In this document: piece by piece, positions 22,201 through 35,560 of the stretch
Position numbering within the stretch: the first letter of the stretch is position 1
Layout: every line of letters begins with the position of its first letter
Origin: Rhexocercosporidium sp. MPI-PUGE-AT-0058
Lineage: Eukaryota > Ascomycota > Leotiomycetes > Helotiales
Direction of reading: 5' to 3'
DNA length: 64,000 nucleotides
NCBI GenBank assembly: GCA_020746875.1
Contig: JAGTJL010000010.1
Location: 2,375,246-2,439,245, forward strand
Translations under genes and position numbers: made by a program
The notes under the pieces: model-generated
The model's database searches: none
What the model was told of the DNA's origin: nothing
Seen by the model: only the letters and a program-made list of their open reading frames with translations

Positions 22201-23209
22201 TGCTTTAATAGCCGGGACGTTAAATTTTTAAAATTAAAGCTTAATAACTTTAGAATAAGCGTTATTAATACGTATAAAATTAACGTAGATTTACTTTTTA
22301 GTCTTAAGAATAGGATTTCAGGCTAAAAATCACTCTACTTAGTATTATTCGAGTGGTTTATAATTTCCTTAAACAGCTAAAAGCCGTTAAGCGAAACTCT
22401 TGATTTATATATATATAACTTTACGGCTAATAGACTCTTAAGTAAGTACTTAATTAATTAATTTATTCTTTAATACCGTAGGTAGTCTTTACAAATAGCT
22501 GGCGGCTTTTTAATACGATAATGCGATTGTAATACGATTGTAAAAAGTAGACTTTAAAATCTCTTACTTTAGCGATGCCTTTCGCGTAGACTTATTATTT
22601 GCTATTTCCTTAAGGGCGCTTTAAATATTAGCTTCTATATATTAACGCTTTATAATTAAAATAATTAAATTTTTAAATTTTAAAAGAATTAATAATTATT
22701 TAAGTAAGTAAGTACGAGGGGCGGTGAGGTTAAGCGAGGCGTCCGGAAACTAGGGGCAGTCGGAATGGTGGGGCTAGATGTTAACGTTTTCTTTATAAAG
22801 AAGAAGAACAGCGAATAAAGAATATATATTAAGTACCGTCAATTAAATAATATTATTAAAAAAGATTATTATATACTGCCCTTAACTAAGAAGCTGCGCG
22901 ACAGGCTTAGCGGCGCTAAGATTTTCACTTAACTGGACTTACAAAGCGCGTATAACCTCGTACAAATAACTAAGGAAAAAGAAAAGAAAATAATATTTTA
23001 TATACGTTTCGGTTATTGCGAATATACGCTTATACTTTTTAAATTAATTAATACGCTTATTATATTTTAACGTTTAATTAATAATATTTTATAATAATAT
23101 TTAAACGTAATATATATATATATTATTTAGACGATATTTTAGTTTATTTTAAAATAAGGAAATAATACGTAAAAGACGTTATAATAATATTAAAAAAACT
23201 AAAGGCTTT
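19250..23209 (+). pseudogene. Gypsy-1 gag-pol, 5' part
   Basis: Heavily RIP-damaged gag and pol. A CCHC-type remnant lies near 19960-20000. The reverse transcriptase starts by about 22770: FFIKKKN, then KYRQLN, LDLQSAYNLV (about 22930), RFGYCEYTL, and the catalytic YLDDILVYF (about 23125). These blocks are in the usual order of Ty3/Gypsy reverse transcriptase. Multiple TAA/TAG stops break the frame. The reading frame halts at 23209, where a hAT element has inserted. Confidence 0.7.
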
Positions 23210-23217
23210 CTTAATAC

Positions 23218-26182
23218 CAGAGCGCCCAGTAAGTCAGCTGGCTGATCAGTTAGCTAATCAGCTGGCGTTTTCTCGTAAGCTAATTAGCGTTAATATTCTC
23301 AGCTGATTAGCGACTTATAAGCTGGGGTTTTTTTTATAAGTGATTTTAGAGTTAGTTTAATAGGGGTAAAAGTAGTGTTTTAATATTTGATTAAGCGATT
23401 TTAATAATCCCGGAACGGAAACACTACCCTCGATAAGCTAAAATTAAGCGGTAAGACCCAGTAGGATAATATCGAAGGCTTTACTTAGTATTTAGCTAAT
23501 ATATAGAATACTTATTTTTATTAAAATTAGCTTTAATACTATATCTCAACGTACTTTATTTATTACTATTAATAATACTATATCTTAAGCCTCTATAGCA
23601 CTATCTGGTCCCTTTAATGCTAGTATTTTTAGTCGTATGATGAGTTCTTCCCGTATAACACTCTTATTAATATTAAAGTCCTTTATATTACTCCGTGATA
23701 TTTGCGAGCGACTTACGGCGATATATAACGAATATTATAATCCTTTTAAGCTTTAATACGTTAATATTGCCTTAGATTACTCTTCTTACGTGTTTAGTCA
23801 GCTATTATTTGACGATCGAGAGGTTAATATACGGAAATTACCTTATAAGAAGAGCTTAAGTCCTGTAACTAAGAAACTAAAGAGGTCTTAAGTATAAGAG
23901 ATAAGATATTATTTAATTAATTTAGTATATTTAAAAAAGCTTTAATATTAGGCCTATAAACGCTATAAGTTATAAAGCTAAAGATTAAGGATTTATAATC
24001 TATACTCACGATATTAAGTTATTACGACTAGCGATTTTCTCGATATAAAAAGCACGTCTTTAATTTTAATAGCTTTAAGAACGCCGAGAAACACTTATTA
24101 TATATATATTATTTAAACGCTAGAGGAGATATATAGCGAAGGGAAGCTATAATTTAACTTATATAACCTTTTAGTTATATAAACGGAAATCCTTATTTAA
24201 TAATCCCCTTTCGACAAAAAGAATTTAAGAACGCGTTCCTTAAATAAGTTATTTTGAACGACGTAAAAGCACGAAAAGCAGCGTTAAAACACTTTAAAAG
24301 AATGTTCCGGATTATTAACTAAGACGTAATAAACGTATTACCTACGTTAAACTTAATTATAGCTACTTAAATCGATTAGATATTTAAGTACTTTAAACTA
24401 AAACTAATTGCAGAGGTTTTAAGCGCATAATTAAGAATATTAATTACTTTTAATAGCTAGGGATCGAAGAGGGAAAAGCTTAATATTATAACTATAATTC
24501 TTCACTTTATTAACGGTAAAGGAAATCTTATTACGCGTCTTATAGGACTTCTAAAATTACTAAAACATGGCAAAACAGGCATTAGTATATATTATTTAAA
24601 TCCCGTGTATTTATATTAACTTTTAATAAAGTAAAGCTTTATAATTCTTCCTTTCTTTCGTCGATTCGGCATTACCGCGCAGAATATCGGCTTGTTCGTC
24701 CTTAATAACGTAATAAATAATAATATAATATTCGTTAAGCTTTTAAAAATATATAAATTTAATCTAAAATAAAAGAGATTACGCTACGTCGGTTATATTC
24801 TTAATCTTATTATAAAAGAATACTTATTTAAATAAGATTCTACTAATTTTAACAGAAATTATAAGGCCGCAGGTGCGCCGACGCGTCGACAGCTGTAAAG
24901 GCAACGCGAAGAGCTTGAGAAACTACACAACTTAGTCGCACACGTTATAGCTTTTAAAAAGAGATTTAAGCTTTTTATTAAGTTATAAAAAAAATAAAAT
25001 AAAGGTAGAGCTATTAATCGAAGCTTGAAGCTTATTTTGAACGAAGGTATTCGCTGAAACGCGTTATACGCTATAGTAACTAAAGCACTCTTCCTCTACG
25101 AATCTCTCGATTAATATGCTTATAAATTACGAGTCTCGAAAAATGCTAAAGATCTGGAGGTTTGTAATCAAGACTACTTGTTAGATAACGAATGGACGAC
25201 TTTAGAGCTGATCTTTAAGAAATTGAAGCCTTTGTTTTATATTACTAAAGCGCTAGAAGGCAATATAAAACTAAATGAAGGAGTAGGCAAGCTATCTTAT
25301 AGCGCGTTATAAGAGGTTTTACTAGCCTTTAAAGGTCTACTCGCTCACTTTAAAGCTCTTGAGCGTGACGTCGCGAATAGTTTCTTTAATACTCGCGTTC
25401 AGTAATTAATTATATTAATATAAAATAAAGCAAAGGAATACTACGTCAAGACCGACTTATTTATTGCGTGGCAGGCGTCTCTCGTCCTCTACCTACGTTA
25501 AAAAAGGAAATACTTTAAAGACAAATGGACTGGCGTCGAGAGATTATATATAACGAATAATAAGAAAGTATTAAAAGCTTTATAAGAAAAAGATTACAAA
25601 TTAGAGCTTATAATACGGCAAGAGATTATGTCTTTAGAGCTAGAAGAGCTATAAGTTAATTACCTTAAGAATCTTCTTAATAGTTTAGCGCTAACAATAA
25701 TAATATATGCTCTTTTACGTGCTTTAAGCCGGAGAGATTAGCTTATATTATATTTTAAAGAGCTTTACGAAAATACTTTGCTATTATAATATTAAAAATT
25801 AAAATAAGCTTAGTGGCTATAATTAGCCGCGATAGCGTTTGATTTTCTATCGATTCTTATTATGAGTTCTGAATGTGAGCGAGTCTTTTCCTCTTATATT
25901 AAGTAAATAATAACAGAGACTTTTAATTTGTTAAAAGAGATATTATAACATAAGAAATGCTTAAAGAATTAAGAGAATAAAAGAGCTATTAATATATTGT
26001 CTTATAATAATATAATTTAGCTCAGAATATGATTTTTTATTACTTCAGTTTTAACTCCTACAGCTAATTAATAGCTAATCAGTTCTTCAGTTAAGTCAGT
26101 TAGTTAATGATTTCTATATAAGTTAGTCAGTTGAAGAAACAGCTCAGCTGATGACTGACTGATTGGCTTATTGGATGCTCTG
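23218..26182 (+). mobile_element. hAT transposon nested in the Gypsy-1 reverse transcriptase
   Basis: The 2965-bp element has ends CAGAGCGCCCAGTAAG and (inverse) CAGAGCATCCAATAAG. A perfect 8-bp target duplication, CTTAATAC, lies at 23210-23217 and 26183-26190, the diagnostic length for hAT. Inside each end are clustered TAGCTAATCAG/CAGCTGAT-like sub-terminal repeats, likely transposase sites. Removing it restores the Gypsy reading from KAFL to the LKPKKCYF block. Confidence 0.9.
24640..26010 (+). pseudogene. hAT transposase relic
   Basis: Plus-strand reading gives a central domain (KRLRYVGYILNLIIKEYLF, near 24770-24830), a middle part with ALYAIVTKALFLYESLD, DNEWTTLELIFKKLKP and ALEGNIKLNEG (25060-25280), and the C-terminal dimerisation signature IPIMSSECERVFSS (near 25850-25895). 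These are the hAT family blocks in order. Several stops at expected Gln/Trp positions make it non-functional. The 5' part of the gene, 23300-24640, is too altered to read with confidence. Confidence 0.75.
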
Positions 26183-26190
26183 CTTAATAC

Positions 26191-26560
26191 TCTTAAAACC
26201 TAAAAAGTGCTATTTTCATAAAGAAGAAGTTACTTTTTTAACCTACGTTATTATTATTATAATACTGGCTATAAACTTTTAAAAAGTTAAGACAGTCGTT
26301 AAGTAAATTAAATTAATAAATATTAAAAAAATATAATCTTTTTTAAGATTTATTAACTTTTATTAACGATTCGTTTGAAACCACTTAAAGATTGCCACGC
26401 TATTTACGGAGTTAATATATAAGGATAAGAAATTTAATTAAAATAATAAAGCGGAAATAGCTTTCCGAGACTTTAAGAAAACTTTTATTAAGGAACTAAG
26501 CATATAACTTTTAAAAGTTCGTATAAGAGACCTTTTTTTTATATAAAATTAAAAGAATTG
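26191..26560 (+). pseudogene. Gypsy-1 reverse transcriptase, 3' part
   Basis: Directly after the hAT target duplication the Gypsy frame resumes with LKPKKCYFHKEEVTFL. It then reads SFLRFINFY and DKKFN, matching the region after the YxDD box in Ty3/Gypsy polymerases. It fades into unreadable AT-rich DNA after about 26560. Confidence 0.65.
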
Positions 26561-29443
26561 AATACTTTTGCTATTTTAAATCCTGACTTTTTAAAATTAT
26601 TAAGCTTCTTACTTAATATTTTACGCCGTGCTTCGTTCCTTATTTATTATAGCTTTGATATTAATAACTTACGCAAAAAGAAAATCGTACGGATTCGTCT
26701 TTATACGACTTATATAAAAGCATCTCGATTCACAATTAAGACTATTTTTTAAAACCAGAAAATTTATAATTTTCTGCTCCTTAAATTAAGCGCTTTCTTT
26801 TTCTTTTAAAAAGACTTAATAATTAATAATAACATAAGAATTAAATTCAAATTAAGATAGCTTATCTCAATAACTTATTAATAAAACTTAAACTGCTAAA
26901 TTTAATTTCTTAAAGAGATGTCGGAAATTATAAATTATAAATAAAGAAATTAAAAGAAAGATTATTAGTTTTATATTTTAAATTAAAGCGTCTTTTAATA
27001 ATTCGGAATACGAAAAGTAAATCTTAACTTAAACTGAAATCGTTAAATAATCCGAATTCTTAATTTTAAAGCTTTTATTAATATTAATTTTAATTTATAA
27101 TACTTTATTAAAATAAATTAAATATACGTTAATTGAAATTAACCGAGGAATTAATGAATCTATTAGATTAAGATTAATAAGCCGAAATTATAAGTTAATA
27201 AAGAACAAAAACTTAAAAATATCGTTAATATTCGATAATAAAAATAAGTAATATATATCTTCGCTATTTATAGAATTTCTTAAGTTCCTAAACTCCGATT
27301 GAATTAAATTAAAGCCAGAAACCTTTTAAATTCTAATACTTTTATTTTTATTAAACTCGTTAAATACTTTTATTAGTAATTTTATAAAACCTTTAAACTT
27401 AAGTCTTAAAAACTCAGAAATTATATTAAAAACTAAAAGGAATTTAAAAGATATAATTATTAGCGATATTAATTACTTCTTTCGAAGGATTATTTTTTTC
27501 CTTAGGTTAGTAAGTATGCTTTTCTTTTTAGGAGTAAATATTTTGGATTTTTTAAAGCGATACGTAAAAATTAATATAAATTACAGAGTATTAGAAAGTA
27601 ATTAAGTTATTTATTTATTTTAATATTATAATAACTTTTAATAAGATATTATTAAGATTTTCTTAAAATAAAAGAATAAGAAAAGATAAAAAGTATTAAA
27701 GTCGGAATTTAAAAAGCATAATCGATAATAAATCCGAGAGTTTATGAACTTTTTTCGAGAATTTATTATAATTTAACGTATTATTATAAATCTTAATAGT
27801 TATTGCCAATTTTATTCTTATATTTTAAAAGCTCTTATATATTAAAAAATCCTTAATAAAGTCGATTAAAGCAGATTCTTTTTCTTAAGATTATCGGCTT
27901 TTTCTTAAAATAAAATTATTAAATAACTTAAGATCGATAACTTTAAATTAAAATTTTATAAAAAAAAGTATCTTAAATTTATAAAATATATTCTTACGAC
28001 GATTAAAAATAAGTAAACAATAAAAGCTTTTTAGCGAGAGAAACAATTAATAACGTCGTATATAAAAGAAATTTAAGATTTAATAAAAGAATATACTTAA
28101 CTTTTAATAATTACCGAAGTAGTAAAAAAAGCACTTATTACGTTGCTTTTCTTAAAAAAAGCTAAGTAAATACCGATAAAATAAAGCTTTAATTATAAAG
28201 ATAATTAACTTAAAAATAAACTTTATTTATTTTTAGTTAAATTAATTTTTAAATATAAAGCTTTACGTTTTAAAGTTTAATTTTAAGAGTCGAATCTTAT
28301 TTTAATATACTTAATATAAATATATTAATCCGGGATACTTTTAATAAGATAATAAAAGTAGAACGATGGATTTAGGCGGAAGCGTTAATATTAATGCGAT
28401 AAGGTACGGGAATAGAATATATAACGTTTATAATAATTAATTCGAAAGCTTATTATATAAGTTTAAAGATTAATATCTTTTCTTTTATTACTTTATTAAT
28501 AATAATATTTATTATATTAATAAGTATACGCGGCCCGGAAATTACCTTTGTATTTCGGGAAATTACGCTTGTATTCAATTACGTAACTCGTATAAGCTAC
28601 GTAATTAATTAAGTAGTCGTAAAAGCTTTTAAAGAAGTTATTATTTTATATATAATTATTAAAGAGCTCTTTAAGTAAGCAAGTAAGCAATTCTCTCTCT
28701 TTGATCACGTGTCCTCACCTACTGCGCTTCCTCATTCTGATTGGCTCGCCTATTCTCACAGAAACTAATAATAAGTTTTATCTTTTAAATATAAGCAGAT
28801 CTTTTTTAAAAGTTTTCTTTTTAATTTAAATCGGCCTGCTTTTTTATCTTTAAAATCAGAAGCTTCTCTGTCTAATATTTCTTTATTATTAAAGCGTAAA
28901 TTAAGAATAAAGAAATAATTATAATTTAATTTACTACTAAATAGTTATAAGTATTAACGATCGGCTTAATTAGCGTAAAATAATTTTACAAGCTATTCTA
29001 AGGAATATTTAAGAGGTATTCCGAGCTCGTCGGCTTTCTTAATCTTAAGAAAGTATTTTTAAACTTATAAATTATTAAAATTCCCGATTATAAGTAAGAA
29101 AAGATTAATATTAAGCGTTCCGAGCACTTCCGGTATACGGTATAAGTTCCTTTTACGGATTAGCTTTTAGTATTATATAATTTAAACTTTCGGGTTTCGG
29201 ACGTTCTTTATATTTAAAAATTATAAAGAATCTTAGCGAGTTATCGTTTAAATCGTTATATTTGTTTAATATAGAATTATTTTAAGCGTGCGAACTAATA
29301 CTTAAATATTAGCTCTTTTCTTAATAACGAGCTACGCAGTTATTATATTAAAGAATTAATAGCTTATAATTTTCTTAATTTATTTATAAAACTTAAAATA
29401 TATTATAATTCGTAATTATTATATTATTCTAAGGTTCAAATAA
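26560..29443. other. RIP-altered AT-rich DNA, family not assigned
   Basis: Nearly 2.9 kb of extreme AT-rich sequence with stops in all frames. The RNase H and integrase regions of Gypsy-1 would be expected here, but I could not read their signatures. A short stretch at 28690-28760 has normal composition with an ATTGGC box and a CACGTG-like word, resembling a promoter or LTR fragment. The part at 28960-29280 has a partly readable plus frame (SELVGFLNLKKVFLNL), possibly gag-like, unassigned. Confidence 0.35.
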
Positions 29444-30089
29444 TAGGGAATTTGTCGTATAGGCACGGGCAGCTGCTCTCTTGGCACTACACGTGACCTA
29501 ATTAGGTTCTGCTACTATAGACCGCCTTCAGGAGAATAATTATCTTCTCCTAATTCTTGGAATTAGAAGAATAATAATTAATCACTTTAATTTAATTATA
29601 ACTGCTTATAATACTTTAATTCACTTCTATACCACAGTTATGAGCCTTATTAATAAAACTATTAAGTTAGTATTTTTCCCTTTATACGCTATTGATTTAA
29701 ATAAAGCTTATAAGGTAAGTTTATAAGTGAAGAGTATTTGTTATACGTTATAGAGTTTTCCACTTTATTACAGAATATAATTCATACCGCTGTTTTCCAC
29801 CAACTCTTCGATTCTACTTTAGACGAGTATAAAAGCCGAGCAATTGGACTTAATACTTCTTTAGTCCTTCCTCCTTTATCGAATACTCGGAGCTCACGAA
29901 AGCAACTCTTTTATTATAATAGATTTAATTTTAGCTTCTTTTTTAAATAATCGAACCCCTTTTAATTATAATAAGTATACTTAGACTCTTTAGTATTAGG
30001 CGTTTAAATCCTTTTATATCTTTTATAAAATATAAAATTCAGTAGATCCTACGTTACTAGTTACTCTTAACCTTCTCGACGCCGAACCG

Positions 30090-33000
30090 AAACCCTTATC
30101 GCTAAACGATTTAAGAATATAATAAAATAAAAAAGCTATTAAGTATAACTTTTAGGCTCAGGCGAAGTAGGACGAAGATACTCGCGACCTTGTAGAGAAA
30201 GGCCTTAAGCCGAGCGTATTACTACCGGCAAAAGCTATAATTAAGAATATAGCTTTAATATATATTATTTTTATAAGGGAATACGTAAGGAAGCTCGTAT
30301 AATAGACGGAAAAGGCTCGAGCTTATAAGGCAGCTTATAAGTGAATTCAAGAAATAGTTAATCCTTCTGTTTATTAAAGAGTAATTAAGGAATACGAGAA
30401 CGAATAAGCTCGTATAAAAAAGGAATAGTTAACCGAGATAATAAACGGAGACTTTTAATTAAAGTTATAAACTCTTTAGTTACTCCTCCGGATTCTTAAA
30501 AGAGATTACGCCTCTTCGGAAATAAGTGCTCGTACGCTGGTATAATTTACTTATAAGAAGAAGCTCGTTATTATTAAAGTAAGGCGAGTTAATCTTAAGG
30601 AGTGGCTTTAAGAATAAAAAGCGGCTTATTAAGATATTCTCTTATACGACTTACCGGACGTTAAAAGACCGCTAGTAATACTTAATTTTATTAAGGCGGT
30701 ATAAGAGAAGCTCGTATCAGAATAAGCGCGCGAACGGCACTCTGAATTACTAAGAAATAATACTCTTAAGGTAATAAACTAGTACTTTTTACTTAATTAC
30801 GTTAATTAATTATTTACTCTTAATAAGGAATTACTTACAGCCTCTAGATAATAAAAGATAATAAGCTTATATGCCACTCTTAAAAGAAAATCAGATGCTC
30901 CCGCAACCTCGTCGATTTAACGAAACTAATCGCCAAACACGCGAGTAAATACTTACTCGTGCAAGTATCGCTTTTACCGTTATAAAGCTATTAATTATCA
31001 CAGACTTCGGTATTACTACGACGGCTCGACGGCAAGTAACTTCAAGAACTTATTATTAATAAAGGAAATTAAGGAGACTCGACTCCGATTAGAGAGCGAT
31101 TTCCCTAACCTCCGCCGAGAAATTGCTAAACTTAACGAGAATATGCTATTAATAGCGCAACTGGCTACTGGATTACCTTCCGGTAATTCCTTTTCTACTC
31201 AAGCACTAGCAGCTCCTGTAGCTCCAAAGCTAGCTACTCCAAGGCCAGCTACTCCAGCAAAAGCAAAATACCCTAAAAACGTTTAGGCTTGCTTTATAAG
31301 CCCTGAATTTCTCGACGAAGCTCTCGCTGCTGCGGGGGTATACGTTATTATAGATATAGATTGCTATTCGCTCGTAAAGAGCACCTTACTCGATAACGGA
31401 ATTATTATTTATTTAATAAATTTAAAAGTTCTTCTCGTCCCCGGAAGCTTTATTAAATCTATTACAGATAATAGCGTTAAGGCCGGAACGTCAAGCTTAA
31501 TAATTAAAAGCCGCGGTACTCGAGTCTTTAAAAGTATTCTTTACGGCCTTAACGGACCGAATACAGGCGATTTAATCTTTTTAAACGTCGCTATTATTAA
31601 AAGCTTTAATATTAATATTATTTCAAAAGCTCGCCTTTTATAAGTAAAAGTTTAATATAATAATTTAAATTATACTTTACGCACGAGAATAACTGAAAAC
31701 AATCTGGTTTTAAAGTAATTATAGCGATAATTTAACTTAGCTTTTTTTAAATATAAGCTTTTTAATTACTCTTCGGTTTTTCCAATTACTCGCCGCATTT
31801 TAATTCGCTTAAATTATAGCTTTTTAATATTTTTAACGCTAAAAAAGAGCATCCGCTAAAACTTTCAGTCGAGCAGATAATATTTAAAACTACGAGTCGA
31901 CGAAGCCCACTTATAGCATCTACGCGTAAGTTATTTTAAAAAGGAAGCCTTAGAAAACTTAATAAAAAATGCGCGCAACGTCGAGATTTAAGGTTTAACT
32001 CGGTTAAAATGCGAGTATTATATAATAGCTATAATATAATAAGTGATAAGTCGTCGTTAATTAAAGAGAGTAATTACCTGTCCTTTTTACCGCATTTCTT
32101 GGGATTTATTCGATTTTTTAATAGAGTTTAACGGGAATAATTAGTTTTTATTAATTAAGGACGAATATAATAAGAAATTCTACGGGCGGCTTTTAAAAAC
32201 TAAAAAGTTAATCGCCGTCTTAAATACTCTTAAATCGTTTAAGGCGTAGATAAGACACTAATTCGGGCTCTCGGTTTACAAAATATATTAAGATAACGAT
32301 ACTTTAGTTATAAGGATTAATAGATTAATTAAGTATAAAAAATAATATAAAGAAAGTAGTATTAATATTGAATTTACTCTTTTATATATATATTAACTTA
32401 ATAGAAGAGCTGAGCGCGTAAGCAAAGAAATAATCAATAAATCGATTAAAATACGTTTTTCTGCTAATTTACCCCGAGCGCTTTAAACGGAATTAATAAT
32501 AGCAGTAATTATTTTTTATAATATAAGTCTATTTACTCGCAAAAGCTTCAAGAGTCTTAACGAAGTGTTCTAAGCTTAGTTTAAGTAATATTTTCGGTAT
32601 TACGACCCCAAGCTCACGCTAAAGCTGATAATCGATTTACGGCTTGATTAAAGCAACTTATATACGTACGGCTATAAAGCTTACTTTATAATTAAAGACC
32701 GAGAAGCTCTCCGCTAAAAGAGAGCTTTTAAAGTCAATCCGCGAGCGTACCTTAATTACTTAATTAAATACGTCTTATTTAATATTTATAAAATTTAAGT
32801 GCCTTAATTATAATATATAATAATAACTCAGAATATTACTTTTAATAAAACCTTCTTTTATTTAAGCTTTTTAAATATAAAGAAAGCGGTCGGCCAGCCG
32901 CGCTTAATATTAAAAGATCTTACGAAAATATTAAAAAAAGAAAAAGGAGATTAAGACGCTAGTTTTATTATAATTAACCGACTAAGCGCACTTAATATAT

Positions 33001-35560
33001 TAAAATTAAAAATACCGTTTATTATTCCGAACAGAGAATAATTAAGCGAAGCAATAAGCGCTATAAAAGTCAACGAGCTTATAAGCTCAAAGGTATCAAA
33101 ACCTTTAGTTAAGCTTTTAAGCTCGGAAGTAAAGCTATCTACTCCCTCTTTAATTAAGTTAATAAAAGTAAATACGCTATTTCTAGCTGATTTAATAGCT
33201 CTTGACTTTATTCAGTCGCTCGTCAGTAAGAACTCGGGGGTGATTTAGCTAAAAAAGAATGCTAGACTTCTTATTTACGAGCACTTTAATCAGGTCTTAA
33301 AACGAGCCGATACTTTAAGACAATTAGCGTCTAAGAGCGCAATTAAGAGAAGTATTTTACGTAATATATTAAACTTCCAGAGTAATATAAGCCTTAAGCG
33401 GAAGTCGATATTATAAGTTATAATTTACTTTAAAAGGTTATACGACCGAAAGCGCGATCTTAAGCGTTAAGAAGTATTTAAAGAAAGTATCGGCTTTAAG
33501 TAATTAGAAGCTTTACTTTAAGTAATTAAGTATAAAGAGTATCCGTAATTATCGGAATCAGAAGAAGACAAAGAGTCAGGTTTACGCTTATTATTTCCGG
33601 CTTTAATTAAATTAAATTCCGGCTTATTTAAACCTTTTAAAAGGAAAAGAATAAAAGACCGAGTAATTAATAAAAGTCGAAAGACTCGAGTTAATAATAA
33701 GGTAATAAAACCGAATCGAAGCGTTTATATAATAATTATTAAAGAGTTAATTATAGAATTATTATAACCGTCAAGTAATCGCGAGCACTTAGAGGATTTT
33801 CTAAGGACTTTCTGGCTTAGTTAAGAACTAGTGCGAAGAGACGGAAAAGACCTGAGCGTAGTTCACGCTATTATATTAGCGTTTATATTTAAAAATATCG
33901 AAATTCAATAATTAATTAAGCTCTTACGGATTTATTAATTATAAATACTTAAGGACTTATTAAATTAGAGAGACTTTAGGAATTACCTGTTAAGAGAGCA
34001 CTTCCGAGCCGACGCTATTAAGGAGATTACTAACCTTAAGTCGCGTAACTACTAGAGAGTCGTTAAATATACCTTTGCTACCGAGTAATTAATTCCTTTA
34101 AAATAAGTATTTCACGCTAAAGTCGATTCGTCAGGGTATTTAACCCGCTATCGCTCCCGAGTCGTTATAAGAGGAGACTTACAGCCTAAAACGTCAATTT
34201 TATTAATATATATAGCTACTTTAACTATTCGCTCCTTCAAAACCGCTATAACTATTACAGCTTAATTTAATTTAAAAATAATTTAATTTAATATAATAAA
34301 TGCTTTTATTAACGTTAAATAAAATAAAACAAGTGCTCGCGTACGCTGCTATTTACCGGACGGTTTTAAATAAAACGGAATAATAATAAAAGTTGATCGC
34401 GTACTTTACGGACTTAGGGATTTACCGGCGCTATAGTACGGTAACTTCACTTATACTTTAACAATTTTAAGGTTAATTGTTTGTAAAGAGAAGCCTTGTA
34501 TATTTATAAACGAGTAACGTACGGTGTTTATAATATTTTATATCGACGATATTCAGGTGCTTTATTACAGTTCGGCTTTTAAAGACGCTAAATTAATTAT
34601 CGACGGCTTAAATATAATATATAAGCTTACCGGAGGAGAGCAAACGGAATAGTTTTTAGGCGTTCGTATTATTAAAAATCGATTAGCGAAGATTATTTCT
34701 CTAGTATATAATATTTATATTCAAAAAATTACTCTTCGATTTAAATTAATAAATAAAAATTACTTAAGTATATTATTACTTTAAATCGAGTTATTAAAGA
34801 ATTAAGAACAAGCTATTCCAGCTTAAATTAAGGAGTTTTAAAAGAAAGTTAGATTAATACTTTATATTATAATTATATTATACGCAGACGTCGCCTTTAT
34901 TACTTTAAGGCTTTCTTACTTTTTAATTAATCTTTCCCGAGAGTATCTGGTTACAGTTAATTAAATAATTCGTTATCTTTTCGGCACTCGTTTCTTAATA
35001 ATTACTTATAATTATAAGCTGCGCGACTCTTATTTTATAATAGTATTAAATGCTTCTTTTATAAATAATATCGAAATAAGGCGATCTTTTAATAAATATA
35101 TCTTTATATTTTTTAGAAGTTTAATCTTTTAAAAAATAATTTTATAAAATATAATTATTACGTTTATAATATAAGTAAAGCTTCTTAGAATTAAGCGTAC
35201 TGATAAAGAACTTATAATACTTTAGCGATTCTTTTAAGAATTACGCTTTAATATAAGAGTAGCTTAAATAATTTTTTATAATAATTAATAAACGATTCGG
35301 TTAATTATTAAGGAAAATCAGCGTATTTTTATTAAATTACGTTACGTTAATATTCAGAATATATAATTACGTTAAGAGTTTCAGAAAGGCACTTTTTTAA
35401 TAAAATATTTCTTTATAAGTTATATGCCGGCTGACGGACTTATTAAAAACCTTTCTCGGCAGAAATTTAAAGTATTTATTACTTTTATTAATTTAGTAAA
35501 TATTTGTGCTTAATTAAAGCAACTCTTGTAAGAGACTCGCTTTAAAGCAGTCTTTTATAT
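30090..35560 (+). pseudogene. Copia gag-pol polyprotein relic
   Basis: Read left to right, the usual Copia order is present. A gag-like region (30090-31300) ends in an Ala/Pro-rich linker. A protease-like part follows around 31330-31640. The gag-pre-integrase block is near 31870-31980 (KNARNVEI). Integrase remnants follow. The reverse transcriptase spans about 34130-34760, with VDRVLYGLRDLPALWY, the catalytic FYIDDIQVLY (about 34530) and FLGVRI. RNase H lies at about 34870-35480 (YADVAFITLRLSYFL, IIRYLFGTRF). Many TAA/TAG stops at expected Gln/Trp sites show RIP. The element is dead. Confidence 0.8.
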